Shown piece by piece: positions 47,210-58,500 of a stretch of 64,000 nucleotides of DNA. Where the stretch lies: the NCBI GenBank assembly GCA_035079385.1, contig JAVHKY010000010.1:1922001-1986000 (forward strand), written 5' to 3'. A program made the translations under genes and the position numbers. The stretch is from Aspidiotus rigidus. Its lineage: Eukaryota; Arthropoda; Insecta; Hemiptera; Diaspididae. The notes below the pieces were generated by a model. It was not told the origin of the DNA, searched no databases, and saw nothing but the letters and a program-made list of their open reading frames with translations. Within the stretch, counting starts at the first letter, position 1. The number at the start of each line of letters is the position of its first letter.

Positions 47210-48963
47210 TCCTAGTCGTTCGCGTTCAGCCGTTCACTCGTTCAATCATGATTATTTTAGTACGGTGGGTGCGCTACAATCGAATGAGTGATCATTGCTA
47301 TGGTTGTCTTGCCTGAGGCGAAACAGACAATCCACCAAAGGATTAAATTCAGTTCCGCTGTTCCACATTGTGAAAACTTTCGCGCTTGTTTCTGTCTACG
47401 TTAATGGAGGCGAGAAGGAGATCTGATTTATGCTAGGATTTTTTTATTTCAATTAAAATCAAATAACTCGGCCGGATTTGTTGAGATTCCTTTCTAATAT
47501 ATCTGATTATTTAGCATGTACGACGCGCGTTAGTTTTTTCTTTTCCTTGTACATGGCTCAAAGTAAATTCCCCACCACCACATCCATTCATACAGTAAAA
47601 TTGAAGTTTCCAAAAAAATATTATTCAGTTCTATAATAATTAATATCTGTTGAGATCTTTAGACTTTGCGTATTCACTATTCTTTGCTAAAATTTTTGGC
47701 ACTATTGCAATTTCCCCTTCTTTCTGTACAAATATTTCTCAATTTAAAATTTTTTACCCATATTGTCAATGCTTTTCCGGATGTTTAGTTCCTAGGAGCA
47801 AGCTTCAGTAGAGGATGTAGATTAATTCAGTTGAGCTTCATTTTTTCAGTCCTGTTCGACCCTGATTTTTTCCTGCACATATACTTTCCCTTTCTATTTA
47901 CAGAATCAGTGAAGGGTAAGCCAGCTTCACAAACATGACTATGAAATATTTTTCCCTTCATATGTACATAGGCAAAAGGCCGATTGAATGAGAATGCGCA
48001 TAAATAATGAAACTAAAGAGATTATCTTTTACAGCATTATCCAAATACAGGTAGAAACCAAATACATACATGTACTATAAGAGTTGAGGACGGAAAATGT
48101 GTTAAGCGGTAAAGGTCCGAAAATGGTGAGAATTCTTGATTCCGTCAATATCCAAAAAAATCAGTCTTTTTGAGACTTGGGATCTCCTACCAACGTACAC
48201 TGTGAACAACTCTCCTAATGGAGTGCTTGCTAATGGTGTTCTCTACTTGCTCACCAAATCTCTGATTGATCTTTTTAAACGAGTCGATGACTTTCATATG
48301 AAAAATTAATCATGACGCTTAAAAATTGATATAGATTGTACTTTAAAACCAGTAATGTCTCCGAGTTACCTGAAAGAAGTTTTAAGCCTGCACCTTAGGC
48401 TGTTGGCTTATATATCAACGAGCTATTTTCTCTTGTCAGCCTTGAGTTCATTTTGCCAGAAGAGAGCAACCTCCAAGAAATTGTCCCCCTCTGTATAACT
48501 CACCTTAACCTAACTAAGAGACAACTATTTTATCAACAGCATTCTTGACGCCGACATCTTTTTCCTTTTCAACTTTGAAAACTACCCCTTTGGAATACCT
48601 AATTTGAAATATCTGCGTTGCATTCAAAGTTGCCAAAGTCTCCAGGAGAGAAAATGCATAAAATAAACAAGCAGAAGAGTAATTAAAGAGAAGAAAAAGG
48701 GCTCTGAAAATCTCTCTAAAAATTGGTTCCTGCTTCAGATCTTTGCGAAAAGAGGGAGAGAAAAAAACCACCTGCGTTTGAAATAATTCCAAAAGTAGTT
48801 TTCAAATTACCGTATTTTAATTTTGGAAGAGTAAAAATCATGTATTCATACCTATGACAAATATAACCAGATCATGAAGAAAATACAAGCAATGAGAATT
48901 TTAACTAGAATAATGTACATTAAAAGATGATTTCTGACGTATGTACCTGTTATCAAGCAATTA
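47210..48963. other. Intergenic, no recognisable gene
   Basis: The 92-codon minus-strand ORF at 48514-48792 is unrecognised. I see no repeats of note. Confidence 0.45.
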
Positions 48964-50241
48964 TTAAAGTCCTTTTTCTTTAGGGGGAAATTTAAACGAT
49001 ATAATGATTTTTACGCAGTGCCAGGCTAGACGTACAATTGACTTTCCAGAATTCTGGGAAATGGATTCCGCGATGATTCCTTGAAGCGTTTGCTCCCACT
49101 GATCGATATTTGAATCTTCCTTCCGATGATTTCGAGCCAAATACATTTGATGATAGGAGCCGAGTAATTTTTTCAAAATTGCGAGGCTATACTTGAGTGT
49201 TACAGTCGACTGAACGGGGCTTGTGCGAGCATACAAATCATTTTCAATGCCTTTCATAATACCAATCAATGTATCAATCATCTCCTGGCAAATATAGTCC
49301 ACTTTTTTCCATCTACCAAATAAAGTGTACCAAGTGCAGCAAATCTTACGATCCAAGGTTGAATTTCCGGTAACAAGAAGTTCGTTCAAAGATCTACGTA
49401 GGAACGATACAATGGCTCTACCGACAGTACGTTCATCATCAGCGTTACGCGGCAAGATTGTAAAACACGCAAATATTATGTTATTCGCCGCCAATATCGC
49501 TTTCAATATTTTAAAAATGATTTCGTTTTGACCATCGTCAGCGCTTAATCGGAAATTTTGACATTTTTCAAAAAGCCAAATTAATTTCAAGGAAGCCTGA
49601 GTGATCAGTCTGTCAATATTGACTGATTTCATCAAATATCGCATTAAAGTGATCGATACAAACTTACGGCTACATTTGTAATTATCATAACTGACCAACT
49701 TGCTACAGCCCTCTGAATCGGAAATTTCCAGCCTGCGAAGAATCTTAATTATGTCCGACGAAGCGACATTCTGTTCTCCACAACACAAAATCTTGGTTTT
49801 CAGAACAGCACTTAGAAACTTACTTAGCGATTTGATTTTTTTTAATAATATTGTTTGAGGTTCAGCAATTTCGAGTGCGGAAGGAGTCGTGTCTGAGTAT
49901 ATTAGCTTAGAATCATTTGAGGACAAGAACACTACATGCTCGGATCCCTCGTCGTCAATCTCCATGGGTTCTACTTCGCTTAATCTCGTCCCAGAACGCT
50001 GGCTCTCGATAGAATAAACGTTTAATTCGGGCAGCAGAAGAATGAATTGACGTTGAAATAATTGTTTCTCTAGTAGTAAATTGCAGTGTTTTGCTTTATC
50101 TCTGAACTTATATTGAAAGTTTCTAACAAATTCTTGAACGTTTTTTCCCTCGGGTATCACCTTCAATAGCAAAATCGCAATGGCTACTTTTACTCGTTGG
50201 TACAACAAAAATGAAGCTGCCAAAGTTGTGTCTTCTTCCAT
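48964..50241 (-). CDS. Unrecognised 425-codon helical protein
   Basis: A single uninterrupted frame from ATG (MEEDTTLAASFLLYQRVKVA) to TAA. I recognise no domain. The sequence is rich in Leu/Ile helices with an acidic loop near residues 90-100 (EVEPMEIDDEGSE), as in alpha-solenoid scaffold proteins; a distant relation to Fanconi-type (FANCI/FANCD2) or other HEAT-like proteins is only a guess. An acceptor-like TTTTTTAG precedes the ATG by ten bases and the frame stays open to it (IAL-M), so this may be the last exon of a longer gene whose 5' exons I could not find. The length of the open frame in AT-rich DNA argues for a real or very recently lost gene. Confidence 0.6.
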   Translation of the reverse strand: MEEDTTLAASFLLYQRVKVAIAILLLKVIPEGKNVQEFVRNFQYKFRDKAKHCNLLLEKQLFQRQFILLLPELNVYSIESQRSGTRLSEVEPMEIDDEGSEHVVFLSSNDSKLIYSDTTPSALEIAEPQTILLKKIKSLSKFLSAVLKTKILCCGEQNVASSDIIKILRRLEISDSEGCSKLVSYDNYKCSRKFVSITLMRYLMKSVNIDRLITQASLKLIWLFEKCQNFRLSADDGQNEIIFKILKAILAANNIIFACFTILPRNADDERTVGRAIVSFLRRSLNELLVTGNSTLDRKICCTWYTLFGRWKKVDYICQEMIDTLIGIMKGIENDLYARTSPVQSTVTLKYSLAILKKLLGSYHQMYLARNHRKEDSNIDQWEQTLQGIIAESISQNSGKSIVRLAWHCVKIIISFKFPPKEKGL

Positions 50242-51590
50242 CAGAGCGATCCTAAAAAATATGAGAAAACAAAATAATTATCTGCTTATAACTACAATAA
50301 ACCAATCAAAGTACCTATAACTTATAAACTTACAATTTGATATTGTTTATTATTTAAGGAGTGATTCCAGATTATCTCTGCAATTTTACCATCACAGTAC
50401 ACTGAATGCATATTTTAGGGAACTCTACCAAACAAATTAGAACTTGAATAGTGTCATCAACGTCTACCTATAATATTTCCATCATAACAATAATCATGGA
50501 TAATCACTGATAATAATAATGAAAAAAATGGGATATTTCTGACAGCAAAATATTATTTTTCTGATTTCTACATCAGACTGCATCAATCATCATCAATCAT
50601 CAATGATTGTTTGTCAGGAATCAGGATCTCATTTGCGTCAGGCCCCAAAAGAGTCGCCCTCTATATTTACTATAGCGGCCATTTGTGGAAACTGGACAAA
50701 AAGGTGATGTTTCAGATGATTGGTGAAATTTTTATTTTTTTTAGTTTCATACTATTCTACTAGCCAAGAGAGTCAAAAAATGTCATTAGAAGTGGTACTT
50801 TTTTTTCAGTATTAACAGAGATACAGCTAGTTGAAATAACATACGCTGTCATGTAAAAGATTTTTCAGTACTTGAAGGTTTCTTGTATTTTCGAAACTGA
50901 TTATTCGATTAAAAATAATTTCGAGATCACTCCTTTTCTTTTTTTTCTTTTTTTTTTGTCGGTAATTACGGGGAATATTTTTAATAGTCCATGAATTCAG
51001 TCTACGGTTTCTCTTCTCCTGTCAAGATCTGGAACCCAAAAGATCTGAAGATTTTTTTCTTACCGAGATTTAGTACTCAAGAGATTCGAGTTTCTCTCTG
51101 TTAAAATCTACAGATTATGAAAAGATTCGAATCTTTTCGTTCGAGTCAGATTTGAAATTCAATTTTTCATTCCATGTTCTTTAAAATTAATTATTTGTGA
51201 AGGAAAGTTCTTAAAATGAAAATAATAATGTCTTCTTGTTATTAATGTAAAATAGGCCAAATATTATTTTCGTTCCAATTTTTCAATGCATTTTTCGTAT
51301 GTAATAATTTTTTGGTCGAAAGTTTTTATTTTTTGTGATTTTTTTGTTTTTTCGTTGGATGCACTTTTTTAATGTTCATTTTTTTCGTGAAGTTATTCTT
51401 AACCGCTGAAGATCTTTGTTTTTTCCTGATTTTTGACTTTTTATTTCGTGCGAAAAAGTTTCACCCACAATAAACTCTACCACATAAATCACCTTCTTAC
51501 CGTGATAGTTTGCACAATTAGACTTTTTCCCTTTTTAGCAAAATTGTGCTGCGAAAATTACTGCCGTAAATCAAACAGAACTCAATGCAC
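50242..51590. other. Intergenic; diverged MITE copy
   Basis: 50604-50715 (with GTCGCCCTCTATA, GGCCATTTGTGGAAACTGG and AAAAAGGTGATG) is a diverged relative of sequence inside and beside the 28131 MITE. The rest is T-rich with no ORF of note. Confidence 0.4.
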
Positions 51591-51595
51591 GTTCT

Positions 51596-52048
51596 TTAAC
51601 ACGAAGTCAGACATAATAACACTCGTTGAAGTTGTAATCGGAAAAAAGAAAATGGCAAACCAAAGGGGCGGAGGACACGGCTCAACTCCAAATAAAACTT
51701 ACCCAGGAACGGCAGCCTGATCCACTGTTTCCTATTATCAAGGTGCGAATCTCGGGAAAGGGAGACTGTAGAATCAAGACATTTCCTTGTAAGTTTCCTG
51801 CGAACCATGAGGTCGATATCCACCTTGACCTGATTCACTCTAGCCAAATGCTTTATCGTCATGAGTTCTTTACGGAAAGCAACTTCACTAGTGGAAAAAA
51901 GGCCCCGGTAACTGCAACTTTTATTAGTGAAACACTGGATAAACGGGAAAAAATACGCGGTCTCCTGCGATTCCACTTGCACAAGTTTGACTGTAAATAG
52001 AAGTATTTGACCGCAGACCGTTACGTCATCCCTTTCAGAATAATTCAA
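51596..52048 (-). pseudogene. Penelope-like element fragment (copy C)
   Basis: A 150-codon open frame. Its middle contains AFRKELMTIKHLARVNQVKV, RDSHLDNRKQW and LSRVLRPFGL, matching copies A and B between RT thumb and endonuclease. It is cut off before the GIY-YIG motif. It is the least damaged copy over this segment. It lies just downstream of COG8 on the same strand. Confidence 0.65.
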
Positions 52049-52089
52049 ACCTATTTACCGAAAAAGACAAAAATAAATACATAAAATGT

Positions 52090-52095
52090 TTTATT
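52090..52095 (-). promoter_or_regulatory. COG8 polyadenylation signal
   Basis: AATAAA on the minus strand about 113 bp past the COG8 stop. Confidence 0.55.
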
Positions 52096-52207
52096 TCTTG
52101 CACCAAGTTTCGCCGTTATTAATAGTTCACAGATATAGCCAAATAATGATGTTATTTTCCAAAAATGGAATAGTAAAACATTAGCATGATATTGTGCAAG
52201 TATTATA

Positions 52208-54613
52208 TTAGGATTTTGACTCTCTAGATTCACTCGACCGCATTAGACTCTCTCGTATTTTGGTGATGTTCAAATATATCACATTCTGAAAATTGAAAAA
52301 ATAAAAAAGTAAAACTTGATAAAACAAGTGAATTATGAAATTTTAGACCGGAAATAAAGGTTTAAAATTACTTCATTCTCCATTTCTGTTATTGAGAATC
52401 CAAAATATTTCGTGATTACTTGAGGATCGTAAAGAGTTGTTAAACAGCGTTGTACAAATGGAACAAATTTTTCGAGGTAACATTCGCATAAATTTGAAAA
52501 TATTTCCTTTTCTTTATCGAACCATGTAAGGTGTTCTTTTTCATAATAAGACGATAAGTGACCGGAAACTTTCTCTAATGATTTCTGCAGTACGTTAGTC
52601 ACAGTGAACGAGCATACGTATGGATTACAGTATCTTAAATCGTTGAATGCTGTTAAAACCCCATTACAATATCCTACCAAAGGATAATAATCAAGAAGAC
52701 AAGCTGGTGGCGTCAAGTTCTAAAAAACAAATACAACAAAATATACTGAAGGAATATGATGTCGGTCTCAACAATAAGGGTACATAAGACAGTTTACCTT
52801 AGTTTCAGATTCCATCTCGGATCGTAACATATTAACGCTAAACGATGAAATTGCTTTCGGTAGGACAAACTCTTTCAAATGTCGATCGAATTGTTCATCA
52901 ACTTTGCAAATGCTCGATCGAAAACTATCCTCAACTGTTTTTGTAAATGGATCTACAATAAGGCCTCTGAAGTCAGCACCTATGCGTCCGAAAGATTGCC
53001 CAAAGTACATACATTGTCCAAGCAACGAATCGAGGGAACTTGAAGGACAAAATGGTAAATCGGATTCGACAGTTGTAAGAAAATCATTTATCTAGAACAC
53101 CACAGTAAATGTCAGAAATTGATTGGCCTTCCTCAAAATAGGGATAGTAAAAAGTATTATTCTCACTCTTTTATTCAACCATATACAGAAGATTGAATTT
53201 TTGAAATCATTCAAATTCGTGACGATTTCATCATCAGTGAAGATTGCATTGTATTGAGTTGCGATACTAAAAATATTCACACGCGTAGCATCGATCACAG
53301 AACTTAAATGTTGACTTTCTAAAGAGAGAGTAAGGTCAAGTTTGAGGACCGTAATTCGATCTAATATTCGACTTAGTATTACATTTGGTATTACATACTA
53401 TCATCGGAAGGTATAGAAGCTAGAATTGAGTCGAACCAAGATCCCCTCGCTTGAAGAAATTGTAGCCTGAGTTCAGTCTCAGAAAAACTGTTCATTCTGC
53501 GCAAGTAACCTATTATTTGCAAACATCTTGGCAACGAAATGTCCGTGGTTAATTGACTCAACAGGTTTTGTTGTAATTCCCACCAACTTTTTTCAACATC
53601 TTTAACAATACACTGAAATGAAAGAGGAGAATCAGATGAATTAGCTGCTGGAGAATCATCGAGGTCAGTCAGTGCACAATCATTAAACCTACATTGATTA
53701 GGGGAATATCCCCATGCTTACTGGCTAGGCGTTTAACAAATGACGGTAAAGTTAAGGCTTCTTCATAAAATTCATTCTGAATACAAGTATTCATGACCTG
53801 TGGAATTTCTAATATTTGTAAAATTTTACTGCAGTTGGAAAGAATTGAATTGTTTCGTCTTCGTTTTTCTGTGATCTCCCATGAAACGTCGATTGATTTC
53901 TCGCATTCGTTCAAAAGTTTTGGGGTTTCGTCCATGAATGCACGGATATCATTTCCTATGGAACAAACCTGCAAATAAGATACCGTATGTCTAGTCATTT
54001 AATAAGCTCAGATGTAGGCCTATCTCTTTATTAAGCATTAATATAATTGACCAAAGTCATTTTTGATAAAAAATCCATTTTTTGCAATGTACAGAATATT
54101 TTTTTCAGTCTAATCGAAAGTGGATACATGAAAAGAGCTTACATCATTGTACAAACGGTGAGAGCAGTCAGCTGTTTGAATGAAAGTTTTATAATGCGTC
54201 AACGTTAAGTGTCTCGTCTGATTGTTGATTGAAGATTTCTCTTCATCCAATACTTTTTCTTCTTTAGCTTAAAGCAAATAAGGTTACAATGAATACAGAA
54301 GTAAATTAACAGTTTCACGACAGGTATCTGATGCTGAGCTTTCAACGCGTTGCTCGAGCGACAACGAAGGTATTTCAATGATGTGAAATTACTGACCGAA
54401 TTGCTCAGCTTTGAATGACCCCAATTTGTTGAGATAGCTGATAAATTCTGGATTATCTTGATATTCATCTGAAATTGAATTTTTCTAGGTCGTTATATTG
54501 ATAAGTAATAATTATAATGACACACTCATACGCGCCCTCTCTTCATTATTACCCTGTAACCCTTCGGGAAAAAGGAATTTGATTAACTTGTCGGTTTCGA
54601 TATCATAATCCAT
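52208..54613 (-). CDS. COG8: Conserved oligomeric Golgi complex subunit 8
   Basis: Nine exons, 5' to 3': 54532-54613, 54397-54468, 54143-54267, 53693-53968, 53399-53612, 53167-53318, 52798-53091, 52372-52719, 52208-52285. All GT-AG, phase kept, 546 aa (human 612). COG8 is a lobe B subunit of the COG tether for retrograde vesicles within the Golgi. Family signatures are clear: HYKTFIQTADC (Dor1 domain), ILEIPQVMNTC, IIGYLRRMNSFSETELRLQF, FLQARGSW and SLLGQCMYFGQSFGRIGADF. The last exon is my choice: the frame of exon 8 can also read through its donor to a stop at 52333, which would give a slightly different C-terminus. The N-terminus is short and acidic. The start codon is 157 bp from a divergent plus-strand ORF, so a shared promoter is likely. 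Confidence 0.93.
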
Positions 54614-54770
54614 GGCTCGAATAATTATGATTACATCTGTTTGCACGACTACATTTTTAAATATTATATAACTATCTGAAATGTACTTCTTTTTTTCCGG
54701 GTTTAAGATATTTTTGGATTTACGTGGCCAGTTCGAATGAAAATAACTCGCATTGTAAAAAATATTTGGA
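54614..54770. promoter_or_regulatory. Likely bidirectional promoter, COG8 and 54771 ORF
   Basis: 157 bp separate two divergent start codons. I see no TATA box at a convincing distance. Confidence 0.45.
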
Positions 54771-55022
54771 ATGGATGCGGATAATGATAATAGTAATAAG
54801 GTTGATAAGAAAAAATCGATCATCATCACATCCTTGCGAGAAATCGAAAAACCGGGGCTGTCGTATAAAATGAGATTGGCGTATGTCCGAGACTACGATT
54901 CGGAAAAAAATATCGTTTTCGTCACAAAATCAACATATGAGAAGCCTATTTCTCTGGGTTTCGTTTTATATTACGTCAATTTTATTTTATCGTTTTTTCT
55001 GATTCCTTTTCCTTATCAATAA
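54771..55022 (+). CDS. Small protein, possibly TEN1-like OB fold
   Basis: An 83-codon ORF starting MDADNDNSNKVDKKK. Residues 18-52 (ITSLREIEKPGLSYKMRLAY then VRDYDSEKNIVFV) read like the first strands of an OB fold and line up loosely with TEN1 of the CST telomere complex. The tail (GFVLYYVNFILSFFLIPF) is hydrophobic and may be intron sequence read through; GGTTTCG after codon 64 could be a weak donor, but I found no downstream exon. Supporting evidence is the head-to-head position with COG8. Low certainty on function. Confidence 0.35.
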   Translation: MDADNDNSNKVDKKKSIIITSLREIEKPGLSYKMRLAYVRDYDSEKNIVFVTKSTYEKPISLGFVLYYVNFILSFFLIPFPYQ

Positions 55023-55529
55023 TCCTTCGATCGACTCGAGCGAACCTACTTGAGCGGTTTCGAGTTGCTAATTTGAGCTTTAAACAGTGAACTTGGCTTC
55101 AAAAGTACCGTGATCAAAAGTGAACGACGCTCCACACTCACAAACTTCGAGGTATCGGATTCTCCTCCGTGTCAGATTCCGAAAAAGAAAGGTCTGAGAC
55201 GTGGCTCGTCAGAGAAGTCACTCTGTTACCTTCTCTAAAAATTCTGGAACGTCTGGAAGAAGTTTGAAGTTTGCTTCAGACGTTAGAGTGATTCATTCAC
55301 CTTGCTTGTTTCCACATGTTCTGTGAAGTCAACGTATGAATTCCGGCTTGATGACATGAAGAATGGTGATCAGATTTCAACGATTATTCGCCAATACCAC
55401 CGATTTCATCATGCACCTATGAATGAAATGAAAACTACCTATCGGGAAACATAGGTTTGTATGATCGTTGAACCTTCATTAAAGTTTCAGACCTAGCACG
55501 ACCTAGTTCTTCGTCGTAAAACGTTGAAC
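55023..55529. other. Intergenic / BRF1 upstream region
   Basis: No recognisable exon. There is a diverged inverted pair of TCTGGAACGTCTGGAAGAAG-like and AGACGTTAGAG sequence near 55240-55290. Confidence 0.4.
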
Positions 55530-58500
55530 ATGTCTGGAAAAAGTAGCTGTAGAAAATGTGGATCCTTCGATTTGGAAATTGATCCATGTCGTGGTGATAC
55601 GGTGTGTACGAATTGTGGAATCGTCTTAGAAGATAGTGTCATTGTTTCCGAAGTTCAATTCGAAGAAAATGCTCATGGCGGTAGCTCTGCTATTGGGCAA
55701 TTCCTTTCTTCGGATGCCAAAAGCGCTTCCATGACTGTAGTTGGATCCTATACTTATGGATTGCAGAAAGAATCTAAAGAAATTACTCTACGAAAAGCGA
55801 AAGCGGAGTTAAATCGTATTGGTCAGCAATTAAGGTATTCTCTTTGTTTCCCATCTCATTCTCAACCTTCATCGTATTTATGGAGGCAGCTTTTCTAGCC
55901 TCTATTATTCTATCAATATTTATTTCAAAGCGAATTTCACTCTCTAGAATAACTGGTCACAGTGTAGATACAGCGTTAACATTCTACAAAATGGCATTGG
56001 GACAACATTTGACCAAAGGTAGAAGAAGTTGTCTAGTTTGTGCGGCATGTTTGTACATCGCTTGTCGATTAGAGAAAACACCTCGTAAGTACACGTACTT
56101 TACTGTACGTAGGTTGTATGATAGCTTCATAATCTTAACCTAGTGACAGATTTGGAGTGGTGGATGATTTTGATGGACTTTTTCTTTGAAATAATCGCAT
56201 CTTCGTTTTTGTTCTTTCACTTTATAGTTGTTATTGATTTTTGCAGATCTTCTTATCGACTTCAGTGACGTCTTACAAGTAGACCCGTTTACTTTAGGTC
56301 GCACTTTCACGCAAATAACGCAAGCATTATACATAACATTGCCTTTAGTCGGTAAGAACACTACTGTATTACATATTTTACTCCCATATTGGAGATAAGA
56401 ATTGTGAAAGAGAGGCCCACAACATTATTCTTACCTCTTACCTGAGCATCCACTTATCAGTCGTGAGTGGCGAAAGAGTGATAACCTCAATGAAAAGTGA
56501 TTTAAATTACAAAATATAATCAGAATCTCGAAAATAAACGAAGATCTACGGTCAAGTTAAAGTTGAAAATATTTGTAAAAATTACGGCGATTTCATGAAA
56601 ATTTTACAAATCAGACGGAGAGAAAATTGAACTCTTCTTTGATAAACTACCGAGCGAATTATCGTTAGAAAAAATTCAAGTGTGTGTGTGTGTTAAATTT
56701 TGTTGTGGAAAATTCAAAAATTACTCACGAGAAGATCAGATCTTTTTCTTTTGATGTTTTGATCAAATTGCTCATTACTCATGGTGATTCTGAACGGCGT
56801 TTTTCTAAACCTGTGATGCTTTTTCCCGAAATTTTTAAGTACCAATTTTTTAAAAACATACAAAGTATTTTAGAATGGATAATTGCCCCTTTCCTTCCTG
56901 TCTATTCCATTAATGTAATAAAATAGACGAGAGATATCAAAAACGAGTACGAGATTTCCACAGAAGTTTTCACTCTGAGAAGAATGAAAAGTCATTTGTT
57001 TTAGTGAGTACAGAGAAGTAAAGAAGTGCTAACAGTGAGATAATCGCTCTGAATGTGAGACAGCTAGTCAAAATAGCGTAAGTGTTGGCGCATGAATAGT
57101 GATAGATTCATCGAAAGAAAACTCAAATAATCGATTCAATAATAATTTATTTAAAATGAATAATGTAGATGAAAAATGCAGTCAAACATGGACATTATTT
57201 TTTCAACTTCAGTGAAAGGGTAGAAAATTAGATAATTTAATTTTACTGCTAGTTTTAAATGCAAATTTATTTGTTGTTTCATGTTGTTTGATTTATGTAC
57301 ACAAAATGACGTAAAATGCAACGTCTTTTAGTTACGAGCAAGGCTAGGTTTCGAGTCACTCAGTTGTTCCGTAAAAAATTAATTCTGGTATCTGGCCTCC
57401 TTGTACGCCAGTACCGTTTGTGCTTTCTGAAGAACCTTGAAATTGGAAGGTTACACATCCGACGATCACCTCACTCATACCCTCTTGTCCAAAATAACTC
57501 AATTCGGATCCATCTAGAACCACAGATGCGGTGTAGAAAGAATCTGGTTCTATTTGAATAGGATGTTCGAAAAATACACGAAAAGTGCTGCTTGATCCGT
57601 CAGAAGAGAAGATCACGCTATTTTCCGCTAATACTCGTCCAAATTTTTTGAGTTCTATTTTCGTCCTGTAATCTGCTCCCCCATTCGAAGATCCATACAA
57701 GCCGAAGCCAACGATAAAGACACGTTTATCTACACTAAACTGAATGCTGTCACAACGTCCTCGATATCGCCATTGATTACTTCTATAGGCTGACGTTTGA
57801 AATCGATGACAAATCTATGAAAAAAATAATGGCGTTGTAGTATTTTAACGATTGCGTTAAATGTAATAATGAAAGTTGAGTCATTCTACCTGAGGTTTTA
57901 GCCCTGTGCGAGGCTTAATCGGATAATTCAGAACTGGTTTCTCCTTAGCCGTGAAGTGTAAAAATATGTCAATGGTTTCTTGCGCCGTCAAGATGCCCAA
58001 TTGTGCCGCGGTGTCGGCAAATTCTTCCAAATTCATTGTGGGTATTCGTATCATGTACAGACTATTACCCAAGACAGCTCGTTTGTTCTGAGGAGTTGGT
58101 TCCAAATCTTTTCGTACGCACTCTGCCGTTGCCCAATTGACAGCGGCTCGAAAAAGGTGTACTTCCTTACAATTCAAAGTTTCTCGACTTAGCACACTCT
58201 CTAATGTATTGATATCGATGTCTACGAAACCTTCAGCTTGTAGAGCCATTTCTGCCTAGGATTATAGAAGTCAGAAGTAAATATTTTCAACGTAAAAATT
58301 ATTTAACTGGATAGTTTTTTTTCAAGTATTAAATTTAACGCTACTGCCGTCCACAATTTGAAAGCGAAATTAACCTGACCTTTGGTAGGTAACAACCTAC
58401 TTCATCAGAGGAAAAATGGACGGCAGTCTGGTTAAATTCAATACAATAAAGAATTTTTCTACCATATTCTTTAAAATATTTTCCATCTTTTGTTGAGATC

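Noticed and set aside
47092..47316. 74-codon plus ORF upstream of MARS1
   Set aside because: Lies in the presumptive MARS1 promoter, no motif, composition unlike neighbouring exons.
48514..48792. 92-codon minus ORF with hydrophobic stretch
   Set aside because: No homology recognised and no splice-bounded structure; not supported as a gene.
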